Shown here piece by piece: positions 1 through 9,688 of a DNA stretch of 64,000 nt; position 1 is the stretch's first letter, and every line of letters starts with the position of its first letter. The DNA comes from Sphingopyxis sp. (GTDB lineage Bacteria; Pseudomonadota; Alphaproteobacteria; Sphingomonadales; Sphingomonadaceae). The notes beneath the pieces are model-generated. The model had not been told where the DNA came from. It worked only from the letters and a program-made list of their open reading frames with translations, and did not search any database. The stretch is taken from contig NZ_JADIZJ010000001.1 in assembly GCF_016704835.1 (NCBI RefSeq), positions 1,473,001 to 1,537,000 of the forward strand, written 5' to 3'. A program made the translations under genes and the position numbers.

Positions 1-408
1 CCGATCCTGATCGTCAACAGCGACAATATCTGGACCGACGGGCCGCAGGACAGCATCCGCCACCTCGCGCGGCACTGGGACGGGGCGCGGATGGACGCAT
101 TGCTGCTGCTGATCCGGCAGGCGAGCGCGACCGGCCATGGCGGCCGCGGCGATTTTCATATGGACCCTTCGGGATTATTGTCGCGGCGCAAGCCGGGACG
201 CATCGCGCCGTTCGTTTATACCGGCGTCCAGCTGATATCGCCGCGTCTGCTTGCGGATGCGCCCGCGGGGCCGTTTTCGACCAACATCCTGTGGGACCGC
301 GCGATCGCGGCCGGGCGGCTGTTTGGCCTGTCGCATATGGGGCAATGGTTCGACGTCGGATCGCCCGCGAGTATTGCGCCGACCGAAGCGGCGCTGGGTG
401 AGGTTTAA
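1..408 (+). CDS. Nucleotidyltransferase, MurU-like (3' part only)
   Basis: The window opens inside this gene; 135 C-terminal residues are present in frame from base 1 to the TAA at 408. The visible part begins with a strand ending VNSDNIWTDG, typical of sugar-phosphate nucleotidyltransferases where Asp binds the metal-nucleotide, and continues with FVYTGVQLISP and a short GQWFDVGSP end. In alphaproteobacteria a gene of this kind precedes addB-addA and is annotated as N-acetylmuramate-1-phosphate uridylyltransferase (MurU, peptidoglycan recycling, cytoplasm). The family assignment rests on the motifs; the MurU substrate is inferred from gene order only. The N-terminal nucleotide-binding signature lies outside the window. 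Confidence 0.8.
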   Translation, partial: PILIVNSDNIWTDGPQDSIRHLARHWDGARMDALLLLIRQASATGHGGRGDFHMDPSGLLSRRKPGRIAPFVYTGVQLISPRLLADAPAGPFSTNILWDRAIAAGRLFGLSHMGQWFDVGSPASIAPTEAALGEV

Positions 409-420
409 ACCCGCATCTCG

Positions 421-492
421 TCATTGCGAGTGTAGCGAAGCAATCCAGAGTTGCGTAAACCGCTCTGGATTGCTTCGCTACACTCGCAATGA
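421..492. repeat. Perfect inverted repeat (30-bp arms), family A
   Basis: Arms 421-450 and 463-492 are exact reverse complements separated by a 12-base loop. The element fills the gap between the murU-like gene and addB. Related elements carrying the same AGCAATCC/GATTGCTTCGC core occur at 23046-23139 and 51498-51574, so this is a dispersed intergenic palindrome. In transcripts it would form a long hairpin and could attenuate read-through into addB. There is no T-tract. Confidence 0.85.
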
Positions 493-507
493 CCAGTTGT
501 GAACCCG

Positions 508-3500
508 ATGGCTGACGCGAAGCCCACCGTCTTCTCCATCCCCGTCCAGCGGGCATTCGCCGACGCGCTCGCCGCCGGCCTGATCAACCGCTTTTCCGAT
601 GGCGCCCTCGGGCTAGCCGAGGGGCTGATCCTGCTCCCCAGCAACCGCGCGCGCGGCGCGGTGCAGGCGGCGTTTGTGCGCGCCAGCGGGGCGGGGTTGC
701 TGATGCCGCGGCTGGTAGTGATCGGCGATGCGGACCTCGATGAAAGCGTTGCGCTCGCACTCGATGCGATCGACGCGGCCGAACCGATCCCGCCCGCGAT
801 CGATGCGCTGCGGCGGCGGTTGATGCTCGCGGCGCTGATCGAGCGGTACAATCCGGCGGGCGAAGAAGCGATCACCGGCGCCGCGGCGTTCCAGCTGGCT
901 GAGGGTCTGGGGCGGGTGATCGACCAACTTCATTATGAAGAGGTTGCCCCGGCGCGGCTCGGCGATATCGAAGCCGCGCTCGGCGATCTTGCCGGTCATT
1001 GGCAGGCGTCGTGGCAGCGACTGCGGCTGCTGATCGACCATTGGCCCGCGATGCTCGCCGCGACGGGGCATATCGACCGTGCCGACCGTCGCAACCGTCT
1101 GCTTGCGCGGGTCAGCGATGGATGGCGCACCGCGCCGCCGGGGCGCTTTGTCGTCGCGGCAGGGGTGACCACCGCGGCGCCCGCGATCGCGCGGCTGCTG
1201 CGCATGGTGGCCGACCTGCCGCAGGGGATGGTGGTGCTGCCCGGGCTCGACCTGGGCATGGCCGCGGCGGAATGGGAGGCGCTGGGACCGGTCAAACCCG
1301 ACCCCGACCAGCCGGGTGAGCGCCCGCTCGAAACGCATCCGCAATATCATCTGAAACTGCTGCTCGGGCGGATGGGCATCGCGCGTGAAGAGGTCGGCGA
1401 ATGGGCGGCGGCGTCGCCGTTCGACGGCCCCGATGCGCGGGCGCCCTTTCTGTCGCTGTTGTTTGCCCCCGCCGCCTATACCGCGCGCTGGCAGGCGGCA
1501 GACGATGTCGCGCCGAGCCTGACCGGAGTGAGCGCCGCGGTGTTCGCCGATGACGGGCAGGAAGCGCAAGGCATCGCGCTGATGATGCGGCGCACATTGG
1601 AAGAGCCGGGGCGCACCGCCGCCCTGGTGACCCCCGATCGCCTGCTTGCCGAGCGCGTCGCCGCCGCGCTCGCGCGCTGGGACATCGCGGTCGACGACAG
1701 CGCCGGGCAGCCGCTGGGGCAGACGCCGCCCGGCGCGCTGCTGTTGCTGCTCGCCGAATTTGCCGCAGCCTTCGATCCCGTGCGGCTGATCGCGTTGCTG
1801 GGGCATCCGCTGGTGCGGGCAGGCGAGGGACGGCTCGACTGGCTTGATCAGGTGCGGCGGCTCGACCTGGTGCTGCGCGGGCCGGGGATGGTGCCGGGCT
1901 GGACCGGAGTGACGGCGCGGATTAGAGAAATTGCGGCCGACGGCGATCGGCGCGGGCATGGCGCAGCGGTGGCGATTGACGATTGGTGGGCCGATGTCGC
2001 CACAGGCCTGAGCGCAGCGCTCGCGCCCTTTACCGCGAGGCTTCCCGCGCCGCCGTCGATGCTGCTCGGCGCATTGCAGGACGCGCTCGGCTGGCTGACC
2101 GGCGAGGGGGCGTGGACGGGGCATGCGGGCCGCGCGCTGTCTGAACTGTTCGACCGCTGGGCGATGGCGAAGGGCGACGGCCCGGCGCTGGTCGCCCCCA
2201 CCGATTTCCCGGCGATGCTCGCCGACCTGATGAACGGCGAGAGCATCCGCCCGCCCTATGGCGGCCACCCGCGGCTGTTCATCTGGGGCTTGCTCGAGGC
2301 ACGATTGCAGCGCGCCGACCTGATGATCCTCGGCGGGCTCGACGAAGGGCGCTGGCCGCCGCAGCAAAGCCCCGACCCCTGGCTCGCCGCTGGCATTCGG
2401 CGGATGCTCGGCCTTGCTGCGCCCGAGCGGCAGCAGGGGATGGCGGCGCATGATTTTGCCGGTGCCTTTGCGGCGCGCGAGGTCGTGGTAACGCGCGCGA
2501 TGCGCAGCGGCGGCGACCCAGCGGTTGCGTCGCGCTTCTGGCTGCGGCTGGCGGCGCTGGCGGGCGAGTTGCCCGAAGCCACGCTCGACGGGCAGCGGGT
2601 GACCGCACTTGCGGCGACGCTCGATGTCCCGCCGGGGAGGAGCGAGCCCACTGACAAGCCGCGTCCCGCCCCGCCGCCGAACGCGCGCCCCGACCGGATC
2701 AGCGTCACCGGGGTCGACCAGCTGGCGCGCGATCCCTTTGCTTTTTACGCCGCGAAGATCCTGCGGCTGAGCGAACTTGAGCCGCTGAGTAGCGGTCCCG
2801 ACGCCAAATGGTTCGGGACGCGCGTGCATAAATTCCTGCAGGACTGGCAGGCGGCGGGGCTGACCGAGGCGGCGTATGCGGCGGAACTGTCCGCGCTGCG
2901 CGCCGATCCGGCGCTCGATTCGCTCGGCCGCGCCTTTTGGCTGCCGCGGATTGAGCCGTCGCTGCGCTGGGCCGCCGAGCGCGTATGGGCGGCGCGCGAC
3001 GAACGCTGGCCGGTCGCCAATGAGGTGAGCGGCAAACTGCTGGTCGACGGCATCACGCTGCGCGGTACCGCCGACCGCGTCGATCAGGCCGCCGATGGGA
3101 CGCTGGCGATCGTCGATTACAAGACCGGCGCGGCGCCATCGGCCAAGTCGGCGGGCGAAGGCCTGAACAGCCAGCTCGGCCTGCTCGGGTTAATCGCCGA
3201 AGAAGCGGGGCTGGGCGATCTTGCGCCCGAGCCGGTCGGCGCGTTCGAATATTGGGAATTGAAGCGCGACCGCAAAAAGCGCGTCGACGGCGCGATCAAG
3301 GCGATCAAAGGGCAAAAACCGAAGCCATCGACTGCCGCAGCCGTGATCGAACGCGCGCGCGAAGCGCTTGCAGAGCTGAGCGCGCGCTTTTTGCTGGGAC
3401 AGGAGCCGTTTGCCCCAGGCGACAGCGCCAAGCGCTACGCCGATTTCGACCAGCTGATGCGCCGCGACGAATGGTTCGGGCGCGGCGACCCGGATCCGGG

Positions 3501-3525
3501 CGCCGCGCCCGAGGGGGCGGCATGA
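508..3525 (+). CDS. addB: Double-strand break repair protein AddB
   Basis: 1005 residues. AddB is the non-motor, nuclease-bearing partner of the AddAB helicase-nuclease, which resects double-strand ends and loads RecA (the RecBCD equivalent). The C-terminal third carries a PD-(D/E)XK nuclease: GTRVHKF near residue 770 and GTADRVDQ followed by IVDYKTG near 868, supplying the acidic and lysine catalytic residues. The length is usual for alphaproteobacterial AddB. The ATG at 508 is preferred because MADAK is a usual beginning; an in-frame GTG at 499 is the alternative. The stop overlaps the addA start by four bases (ATGA), so the two subunits are translationally coupled. Confidence 0.93.
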   Translation: MADAKPTVFSIPVQRAFADALAAGLINRFSDGALGLAEGLILLPSNRARGAVQAAFVRASGAGLLMPRLVVIGDADLDESVALALDAIDAAEPIPPAIDALRRRLMLAALIERYNPAGEEAITGAAAFQLAEGLGRVIDQLHYEEVAPARLGDIEAALGDLAGHWQASWQRLRLLIDHWPAMLAATGHIDRADRRNRLLARVSDGWRTAPPGRFVVAAGVTTAAPAIARLLRMVADLPQGMVVLPGLDLGMAAAEWEALGPVKPDPDQPGERPLETHPQYHLKLLLGRMGIAREEVGEWAAASPFDGPDARAPFLSLLFAPAAYTARWQAADDVAPSLTGVSAAVFADDGQEAQGIALMMRRTLEEPGRTAALVTPDRLLAERVAAALARWDIAVDDSAGQPLGQTPPGALLLLLAEFAAAFDPVRLIALLGHPLVRAGEGRLDWLDQVRRLDLVLRGPGMVPGWTGVTARIREIAADGDRRGHGAAVAIDDWWADVATGLSAALAPFTARLPAPPSMLLGALQDALGWLTGEGAWTGHAGRALSELFDRWAMAKGDGPALVAPTDFPAMLADLMNGESIRPPYGGHPRLFIWGLLEARLQRADLMILGGLDEGRWPPQQSPDPWLAAGIRRMLGLAAPERQQGMAAHDFAGAFAAREVVVTRAMRSGGDPAVASRFWLRLAALAGELPEATLDGQRVTALAATLDVPPGRSEPTDKPRPAPPPNARPDRISVTGVDQLARDPFAFYAAKILRLSELEPLSSGPDAKWFGTRVHKFLQDWQAAGLTEAAYAAELSALRADPALDSLGRAFWLPRIEPSLRWAAERVWAARDERWPVANEVSGKLLVDGITLRGTADRVDQAADGTLAIVDYKTGAAPSAKSAGEGLNSQLGLLGLIAEEAGLGDLAPEPVGAFEYWELKRDRKKRVDGAIKAIKGQKPKPSTAAAVIERAREALAELSARFLLGQEPFAPGDSAKRYADFDQLMRRDEWFGRGDPDPGAAPEGAA

Positions 3526-6500
3526 TCGATCCCGACAAGCTGCTCAAGACGCTCGATGGCGGACAGCGCGCTGCGGCGCAGCCGCACGATCATGTCTGGC
3601 TCGGCGCATCGGCGGGGACGGGCAAGACGCAGGTGCTGTCGGCGCGCGTCCTGCGCCTGATGTTGGCGGGTGTATCGCCCGAGGCGATCCTGTGCATTAC
3701 CTTTACCAAGGCGGGCGCTGCCGAAATGGCGCACCGCATCCACGAGCGGCTGGCGATGTGGGTGCGGATGGCCGACGGCGACCTGCGGCTCGACCTCGCC
3801 GCGCTGGGCGCCGACTGGGCGGAGCCGGGTATCCTCGACCGCGCCCGATCACTGTTCGCCACCGTGATCGACAGCCCCGGCGGCGCGGTGCGAGTGCAGA
3901 CGATCCACAGTTTCTGCCAGACCCTGCTCGCGAGTTTCCCGCTTGAGGCGAAAATCCTGCCGGGATTCCGCGCGCTGGAAGACAGCGAGGCGAGCGCGTT
4001 GCAGCGCGAGGTGCTGGGCCGGTTGCTGGCGCGCGCCGATGGCGACGGTGAAGCGATGCGAATGATCGCGGCGATGCTGTCGCAGCGATTGGGGCAGGAC
4101 GCCGCGATCGCTTTCCTGGCGCACTGCGCGAGCAGTTTCACCGCCGCCAATGCGCCGCGCCTCGCGCCGCGCGCGGCGGATCTGCGCGCGCAGCTGGGAT
4201 TGCCGCAGGGCGATCCGCTGACCTGGCAGGCGGCGGCGCTGGTGGGCGGCGCGATCGCCGATGCCGACATCGCAGCGGTTGCCGCGAGCGGGCGCGGCTG
4301 GGGAACCAAGACGGGCGACGGCCGCGCCGACATCATGGATGACTGGTTTCGCGCCGATGCGCATGGCCGCGGCGCGATGCTCGCCGCGGTGCGGGGCTGT
4401 TTCCTGACCGGCACGGGCGACATCCGCGCCGATTACACGAAGGACAAAGGCGGCATGCGCAGCTGCCTCGCCGCCGCCGAACGCATCGTCGCCGCGGCCG
4501 ATGAACTGCTCGCCACCGCCACCGCGATGGCGGTCGCCGACGATCTGGCGGCGGCGTGGGATTTGGGCAGCCGCTTCGCCGAGACCTATGCGCTGGCCAA
4601 GCGCGAGCGCGGCCTCGCCGATTTCGATGATTTGATCAGCATCGCTGGTCATCTGCTGTCGCAGGGCGATTTCGGAGACTGGGTGCGCTTCAAGCTCGAC
4701 CAGCGCACCGACCATATCCTGGTCGACGAGGCGCAGGACACCAATGCGCGGCAATGGGCGATTGTCGCGTCGCTTGCCGGCGAGTTCTTCGCCGGGGCCG
4801 GTGCCAAAGACGATCGTGTTCGCACGATGTTCACGGTCGGCGACCGCAAGCAGGCGATCTTCGGTTTTCAGGGTACCGAACCCGCGGCTTTTGAGGCGGC
4901 GCGACTGAGCTTTGCCAAACGGGCCGCCGAGGGCGACAGGCCGTTCGAGGATGTGGATCTCGACACAAATTACCGCTCGAGCCCCGCGGTGCTCGACGTC
5001 GTCGATGCGTGGATCGCGGCGGGCGCACCCGCGCTGATGGGTTTGGAGAGCGACGAGCCGCCGCATACTCCCGCCGAGTTCAACCGCGACCGCGCCGGGC
5101 GGGTCGAGCTGTGGCAACCGTTGCCGGTCGGCAAGGCGCTCGATGCTGATGCGGAAGATGAGGGCGGTGTCGAGGGTGACGAGGAGGACGCCGCCGGACC
5201 GCGCGACACCTCGGCCGCGGCGAGCGACCCCGCCAGCCTGCGGCTATCGCGCGCAATTGCCGATGACGTGCAGGACTGGATCGCCAACGGCAAGGACGGG
5301 CGCGCCGTCGCGCCGGGCGATGTCCTGATCCTCGTCCGCCGCCGCCGCGACCTTGCGGCGCGGATCGTTGCGCGGTTGCAGTCGCTGCATGTGCCCGTGG
5401 CGGGGGTCGATCGTTTTTCGCTGACCCAGTCGCTCGCGGTGCAGGATCTGCTCGCGGCGATGCGCTTTGCGGTGCAGCCGCTCGACGACCTCAATCTTGC
5501 TAGCCTGCTGGTGTCGCCGCTATTCGGCTGGAGCCAGGACGACCTGTTCGGCTTTGCTTATGGCCGCCAGAAACGGGCGTTGTGGGAGCAGTTGCGGGTG
5601 CGCGAGGAAGAGGCGCCGCCCGAAACGATGGCGGCGCTGCGCGGGCTGCTCGGCATGGGCGATTTCACGACGCCATTCCGATTTCTGGAACGTATCTTGT
5701 CGGGGCCGCTCGATGGGCGGCGCAAGCTGTATCACCGGCTGGGGCGTGAGGCGCGCGACCCGATCGACGAACTGCTTGCACAGGCGTTGGCGTTCGAACG
5801 GCAGGAGGCGCCGTCGCTGCTCGGTTTCCTGTCGCACATCGCCGCGAGCACCGCCGAGATCAAACGCCAGAGCGAGGCGCGCAGCGATGTCGTGCGGGTG
5901 ATGACGGTGCACGGGTCGAAAGGCTTGCAGGCGCCGATCGTCATTCTGGCCGATGCGACCGACGATCCACGGCCGCGGCGGGTGAGCTTTGGCCTGTCGA
6001 TGGCGGAGTGGGACAAATTGCCTGTGTTTCCGCTCGGCAAGGACGAGCGCCATGGCGCGATCGCGGATGCGCATGATGCGAAGGAACGTGCTGAACGCGA
6101 AGAGCATTGGCGGTTGCTCTACGTGGCGATGACGCGCGCCGAGGAACTGCTGATCGTTACTGGGACGCGAAAGTCGGACGAGCTGCCCGCGGACAATTGG
6201 CATAGCGCGGTCGACGCGGTGATGGCCGATATGGGCGCCGAATGGCAGGATGCCGGACCGCGCTGGGGCCAGAAGCGCGTCCATGCGGTGCAGGGCAAGG
6301 CGCGCACGGCGAAGGACAAGGCGCGGTCGGTTGGCGCGCCTGTGCTCGTGCCGGCTTGGGTGCGGCAACCTGCGCCTGAGGAAGCGCGCCCACCGCGTCC
6401 GCTGGCACCCTCGGCGTTGGGCGACGATGATGTGGCGGCGGTGCCGCAGGGCGCGATGCGCGCGGCGGCGGTGAACCGCGGGCTCTTGCTCCATGCTTTG

Positions 6501-6992
6501 TTCGAGCGGTTGCCGCCGGTGGCGCCCGAGAACCGCCGCGCGGTAGCGCTGCGCTGGCTGGCGGTGCAGGCGGCCGATCTTGACGTGGCGGCGCGCGCTG
6601 CGATGGTCGACGAAGCGCTGGGCGTACTGAACGATCGCGCGCATTCTGCGCTGTTCGGCCCGGGTTCGCTCGCCGAGGTGCCACTGTCGGCAGTGGTCGA
6701 CGGGACGGTCGTCGCGGGGATCGTCGACCGGCTGCTAGTCACCGCCGACGCGGTGACGGTGATTGATTACAAGACGGGCCGGCATGTGCCGGATAGTGCC
6801 GCCGCAGTGCAGCCCTCCTATCTGCGCCAGATGGCGGCGTATCGCGGCGCGCTGGCGGCGATTTTTCCGGGGCGGCGGATCGATGCGGCGCTGCTTTATA
6901 CCGCCGGGCCGCGACTGATCGGGCTGGGTGACGCTCTGCTCGATGCGCACAAGCCGGGCTTGGCGGCAACCAAGGCGAATTTGGGCGGTTGA
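3522..6992 (+). CDS. addA: Double-strand break repair helicase AddA
   Basis: 1156 residues, UvrD/Rep-type superfamily 1 helicase with a C-terminal nuclease; with AddB it forms the end-resection enzyme. Motifs in order: Walker A GASAGTGKT at 28-36, motif II VDEAQDT near 400, motif IV-like NYRSS near 483, motif V MTVHGSKGLQ near 795, motif VI YVAMTRAEE near 867, and the nuclease signature IDYKTG near 1081. Size fits the family. The start is fixed by the ATGA overlap with addB. No defect is seen; both nuclease domains (AddA and AddB) look complete, as in a fully active AddAB. Confidence 0.95.
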   Translation: MIDPDKLLKTLDGGQRAAAQPHDHVWLGASAGTGKTQVLSARVLRLMLAGVSPEAILCITFTKAGAAEMAHRIHERLAMWVRMADGDLRLDLAALGADWAEPGILDRARSLFATVIDSPGGAVRVQTIHSFCQTLLASFPLEAKILPGFRALEDSEASALQREVLGRLLARADGDGEAMRMIAAMLSQRLGQDAAIAFLAHCASSFTAANAPRLAPRAADLRAQLGLPQGDPLTWQAAALVGGAIADADIAAVAASGRGWGTKTGDGRADIMDDWFRADAHGRGAMLAAVRGCFLTGTGDIRADYTKDKGGMRSCLAAAERIVAAADELLATATAMAVADDLAAAWDLGSRFAETYALAKRERGLADFDDLISIAGHLLSQGDFGDWVRFKLDQRTDHILVDEAQDTNARQWAIVASLAGEFFAGAGAKDDRVRTMFTVGDRKQAIFGFQGTEPAAFEAARLSFAKRAAEGDRPFEDVDLDTNYRSSPAVLDVVDAWIAAGAPALMGLESDEPPHTPAEFNRDRAGRVELWQPLPVGKALDADAEDEGGVEGDEEDAAGPRDTSAAASDPASLRLSRAIADDVQDWIANGKDGRAVAPGDVLILVRRRRDLAARIVARLQSLHVPVAGVDRFSLTQSLAVQDLLAAMRFAVQPLDDLNLASLLVSPLFGWSQDDLFGFAYGRQKRALWEQLRVREEEAPPETMAALRGLLGMGDFTTPFRFLERILSGPLDGRRKLYHRLGREARDPIDELLAQALAFERQEAPSLLGFLSHIAASTAEIKRQSEARSDVVRVMTVHGSKGLQAPIVILADATDDPRPRRVSFGLSMAEWDKLPVFPLGKDERHGAIADAHDAKERAEREEHWRLLYVAMTRAEELLIVTGTRKSDELPADNWHSAVDAVMADMGAEWQDAGPRWGQKRVHAVQGKARTAKDKARSVGAPVLVPAWVRQPAPEEARPPRPLAPSALGDDDVAAVPQGAMRAAAVNRGLLLHALFERLPPVAPENRRAVALRWLAVQAADLDVAARAAMVDEALGVLNDRAHSALFGPGSLAEVPLSAVVDGTVVAGIVDRLLVTADAVTVIDYKTGRHVPDSAAAVQPSYLRQMAAYRGALAAIFPGRRIDAALLYTAGPRLIGLGDALLDAHKPGLAATKANLGG

Positions 6993-7055
6993 GCCCTTGA
7001 GCCGGAGGCCGCGACGTCTTAGCTTGAGGACAAGTAAATTTCAGGAGTTTGTATC

Positions 7056-7376
7056 ATGGGTACCAAGGCCATCACCGACGACAGCTTTCAGGCAGACGTC
7101 CTCGACAGCGACACCCCCGTGCTCGTCGATTTCTGGGCCGAATGGTGCGGCCCGTGCAAGATGATCGGCCCGTCGCTGGAGGAAATCGCCAGTGAGCTTG
7201 GCGAAAAGGTTGTGATCGCAAAGCTGAACATCGACGATCATCCGAACGCCCCCGCCAAATATGGCGTGCGCGGCATTCCGACGATGATCCTGTTCAAGAA
7301 TGGCGAAGTCGCCGACACCAAGGTCGGCGCGGCACCGAAAAGCGCGCTCAAGGGCTGGCTGGAAGGCGCGCTTTAA
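7056..7376 (+). CDS. trxA: Thioredoxin
   Basis: 106 residues, standard thioredoxin length. The active site WCGPC lies at 30-34 (redox Cys31 and Cys34), with the buried Asp25 in VDFWAEWC and the cis-proline loop GIPTM. It is a cytoplasmic dithiol-disulfide reductant. CAGGAG at 7042-7047 is a good ribosome binding site for the ATG at 7056. It lies 63 bases after addA in the same direction, a gene order common in sphingomonads, and is probably co-transcribed or has its own promoter in the gap. Confidence 0.97.
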   Translation: MGTKAITDDSFQADVLDSDTPVLVDFWAEWCGPCKMIGPSLEEIASELGEKVVIAKLNIDDHPNAPAKYGVRGIPTMILFKNGEVADTKVGAAPKSALKGWLEGAL

Positions 7377-7382
7377 GAATGC

Positions 7383-7412
7383 ACGTCGCCCCTGCGCAGG
7401 CGGGGGCGACGT
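7383..7412 (+). terminator. GC-rich hairpin after trxA
   Basis: Arms ACGTCGCCCC (7383-7392) and GGGGCGACGT (7403-7412) pair perfectly around a 10-base loop, seven bases past the trxA stop. Only GTTCT follows, so the T-tract is poor. It may still end the addBA-trxA transcript or mark a repeat element. Confidence 0.5.
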
Positions 7413-7790
7413 GTTCTGCGCAGGCTCAGCCGTCTGGCGACAATCTAGTTTGTCAATCGCTTCGCGAGAAGTTTATAAGCGGCATGGTTCGTGGGTCTGG
7501 AATGCGGTCAGTCGGCGCCCGCCCGAATGTTCAGGCCGTATTTCCCTAGCCGTCCTGCATCGCCAGCCGTCGGCCGATCATAGCGACCTAGCGATTGACC
7601 AAATCATACACTTCGCCGCTGCCGAAAACATAACGGTCGGGCCGGACGGGCACGGCAGTGGTGACGCCAGCACCATTCGCAAGGCGGCAATGCGCCTGGT
7701 CTTGGCCGTCTCCAGCCTCCGCGGATATCACCTCACAGCAGAAGCTTGCATATTGGGCGTTTGCCGACCGATGGGCTATATGAGCCAGCG
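7413..7790. other. Intergenic region before the GST-like gene
   Basis: About 380 bases with no convincing gene. Coding-like stretches here lack a start signal and resemble nothing recognisable. The segment has lower GC than the flanks and probably contains the promoter of the downstream glutathione S-transferase-like gene, but no clear -35/-10 pair is seen. Confidence 0.4.
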
Positions 7791-8402
7791 ATGCGCGACA
7801 GCCCCGTCCTTTATAGCTTTCGCCGCTGTCCGTACGCGATGCGCGCGCGGATGGCGCTGCTGGTGAGCGGGACGATCTACACGCATCGCGAGGTGTTGCT
7901 GCGCAACAAGCCCGCCGCCATGCTGGCCGCATCGGCAAAGGGAACCGTGCCGGTACTCGTGCTGATGGACGGGGCGGTGGTCGATGAAAGCATCGATATC
8001 ATGCACTGGGCCTTGTCGCAGCATGATCCCGAAGACTGGCGGCCGCGTGCCGATGCGGCGTTGGTCGCAAAGTTCGACGGCGCGTTCAAACATCACCTAG
8101 ACCGTTATAAATATGCCGCTCGTTATGATGCCGATCCGCTGACGCATCGCGCAGCAGGATTGGAATTGCTTGCGGAGCTCGACGAGCGACTGAAAGAACG
8201 AGAGTATCTTGACGGCGACACGCGCGGGTTCAGCGATTTCGCGCTGTTTCCATTTGTTCGACAGTTCGCCGGAGTCGACGAGCACTGGTTCGCAGCCCAA
8301 ACGCCCACGCGGGTGCGCGAATGGCTGGCGATCCTGGTGGCATCGGAGCTGTTTGAGCGGGCTATGGTCACAATTGCGCCATGGGCAGAAGGACAGAGCT
8401 GA
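7791..8402 (+). CDS. Glutathione S-transferase-like protein
   Basis: 203 residues. The N-terminus VLYSFRRCPYAMRAR is a thioredoxin-fold GST domain with a cysteine (Cys13) in the CPYxxR position where omega/beta-type GSTs and glutaredoxin-2-like proteins bind glutathione; GTVPVL and DESIDI continue the glutathione site (cis-Pro and Glu-Ser). A helical C-terminal domain follows, ending around FVRQFAGVDEHW. The substrate cannot be read from sequence. The ATG at 7791 is chosen because the domain begins directly after it; a longer in-frame start at 7746 would add 15 residues of no domain value. It stands alone between an intergenic stretch and a convergent aminotransferase. Confidence 0.85.
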   Translation: MRDSPVLYSFRRCPYAMRARMALLVSGTIYTHREVLLRNKPAAMLAASAKGTVPVLVLMDGAVVDESIDIMHWALSQHDPEDWRPRADAALVAKFDGAFKHHLDRYKYAARYDADPLTHRAAGLELLAELDERLKEREYLDGDTRGFSDFALFPFVRQFAGVDEHWFAAQTPTRVREWLAILVASELFERAMVTIAPWAEGQS

Positions 8403-8527
8403 AAGGGAGCAGACGTGAATCTCCGCTTATAGCTCCTTGCCAAACCAAAACAGACCAACCGCAATCGGCCAGCTTCTGCGGTCCGGATTCTAGAGCGCTC
8501 TCGGTCTGTCTCTGACTTGCGAAAGTC

Positions 8528-9688
8528 TCATTCGACGAGAGGAAGGCCGGCGCTGCCGACCGCTTTGGCGGACAACCAAGGTTCGATACGTCGGATCGCT
8601 TCCTCGACCGACGCGGTAGAGACGGCGAAGCTGAGGCGTATGAAACTGTTGCCGTCGACCGGATCGAAATCGAGCCCGGGAGCGACGGCCACACCCGTAT
8701 CGCGCAACAGGGTCTCGCAGAAGGAGAAGCTGTCATTCGTGAGATGGCCGACATCGGCGTAGATGTAGAAAGCTCCATCGGGGGGTGCGATCCGCCGGAG
8801 ACCCATTTGCGGAAGCGCCTCGAGGAGCAGTTCTCGATTGCGCGCATAGGTTCGGACATGACCTTCGAGTTCGTCGCGACAGTCAAAGGCGATCAAGCCG
8901 GCATGCTGAGCAAGGGAGGGCGGCGTCAGAAACAGATTGCCCATTCGGGCGCGAGCCGCGTCGACCAGCGAGTCGGGAACAATGAGCCATCCAAGACGCC
9001 AGCCCGCCATGCTGAAATATTTGGAGAAGCTGTTGACGACCAATGCATTCGGCGCGTGTTGCAGCATGGATTCGGCAGGCTGCGTATAGCTTAGCCCGTG
9101 ATATATCTCATCCGAGACGAGGGCGATGCCGCGGCGCTTGCAGACGTCGGCCAAGGCCCGGAGTTCCTCGGGCGGGATGATCGTGCCAGTGGGGTTGGCC
9201 GGGCTCGCGACAATCACGCCATCCGGGCCGGGCTCTAGCCGTTCGACCGCATCGGCGGTAATCTGGAACCGTTCGCCTTCGCCGCAGACGAGTTCGACCG
9301 GCTCCAGATGAAGCGCCTTGAGCGTGTTCCGATAAGCAACATAGCCGGGGCGCGCCAAGGCGACCCTGGCGCCAGGCGAAAACAGGCAGGATAGCGCGAG
9401 GACGAAGGCGGGCGAAGCCCCGCACGTCAGGAGGACCCGTTCCGGATCGACGGAAATCCCATAGGCTTCGCTGTAATGCGCCGCGATCCGTGCCTTGAGC
9501 GCTGGGCTTTCCCAATAGCCCATGCCGTCGGCATCGAGGATGCGGTGCGCGGCCTCGATCGCTGCGGCCGGAGCGCCGGTCGAAGGCTGGCCGAACTCCA
9601 TATGGATCACGGACCGACCTTCGGCTCGCATCCGATGGGCGAGACGACTGATGGCGATGGCGTGAAAGGGATCGATCTGGACGGGCAT
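8528..9688 (-). CDS. PLP-dependent aminotransferase, class I/II
   Basis: 386 residues, fold type I aminotransferase of the aspartate aminotransferase family. Landmarks: NPTG at 165-168, SDEIY at 192-196 (Asp and Tyr contact PLP), SFSKYFSMAGWRLGW with Schiff-base Lys223, and a C-terminal Arg in FIRLSFA for the carboxylate. It transfers amino groups between amino acids and 2-oxo acids in the cytoplasm; the substrate is unknown. The start at 9688 has GGAG eight bases upstream. It is divergent from an N-acyl-D-amino-acid deacylase-like gene, with a 421-base shared control region, so a role in using the liberated amino acids is plausible but inferred. Confidence 0.92.
   Translation of the reverse strand: MPVQIDPFHAIAISRLAHRMRAEGRSVIHMEFGQPSTGAPAAAIEAAHRILDADGMGYWESPALKARIAAHYSEAYGISVDPERVLLTCGASPAFVLALSCLFSPGARVALARPGYVAYRNTLKALHLEPVELVCGEGERFQITADAVERLEPGPDGVIVASPANPTGTIIPPEELRALADVCKRRGIALVSDEIYHGLSYTQPAESMLQHAPNALVVNSFSKYFSMAGWRLGWLIVPDSLVDAARARMGNLFLTPPSLAQHAGLIAFDCRDELEGHVRTYARNRELLLEALPQMGLRRIAPPDGAFYIYADVGHLTNDSFSFCETLLRDTGVAVAPGLDFDPVDGNSFIRLSFAVSTASVEEAIRRIEPWLSAKAVGSAGLPLVE

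Noticed and set aside
613..2829. Long minus-strand reading inside addB.
   Set aside because: Arg/Pro/His/Gln-rich mirror reading of a high-GC gene; addB carries nuclease motifs in the plus frame.
7300..7866. Plus-strand reading spanning the end of trxA and the gap after it.
   Set aside because: Overlaps trxA in another frame, has no domain and no ribosome binding site.
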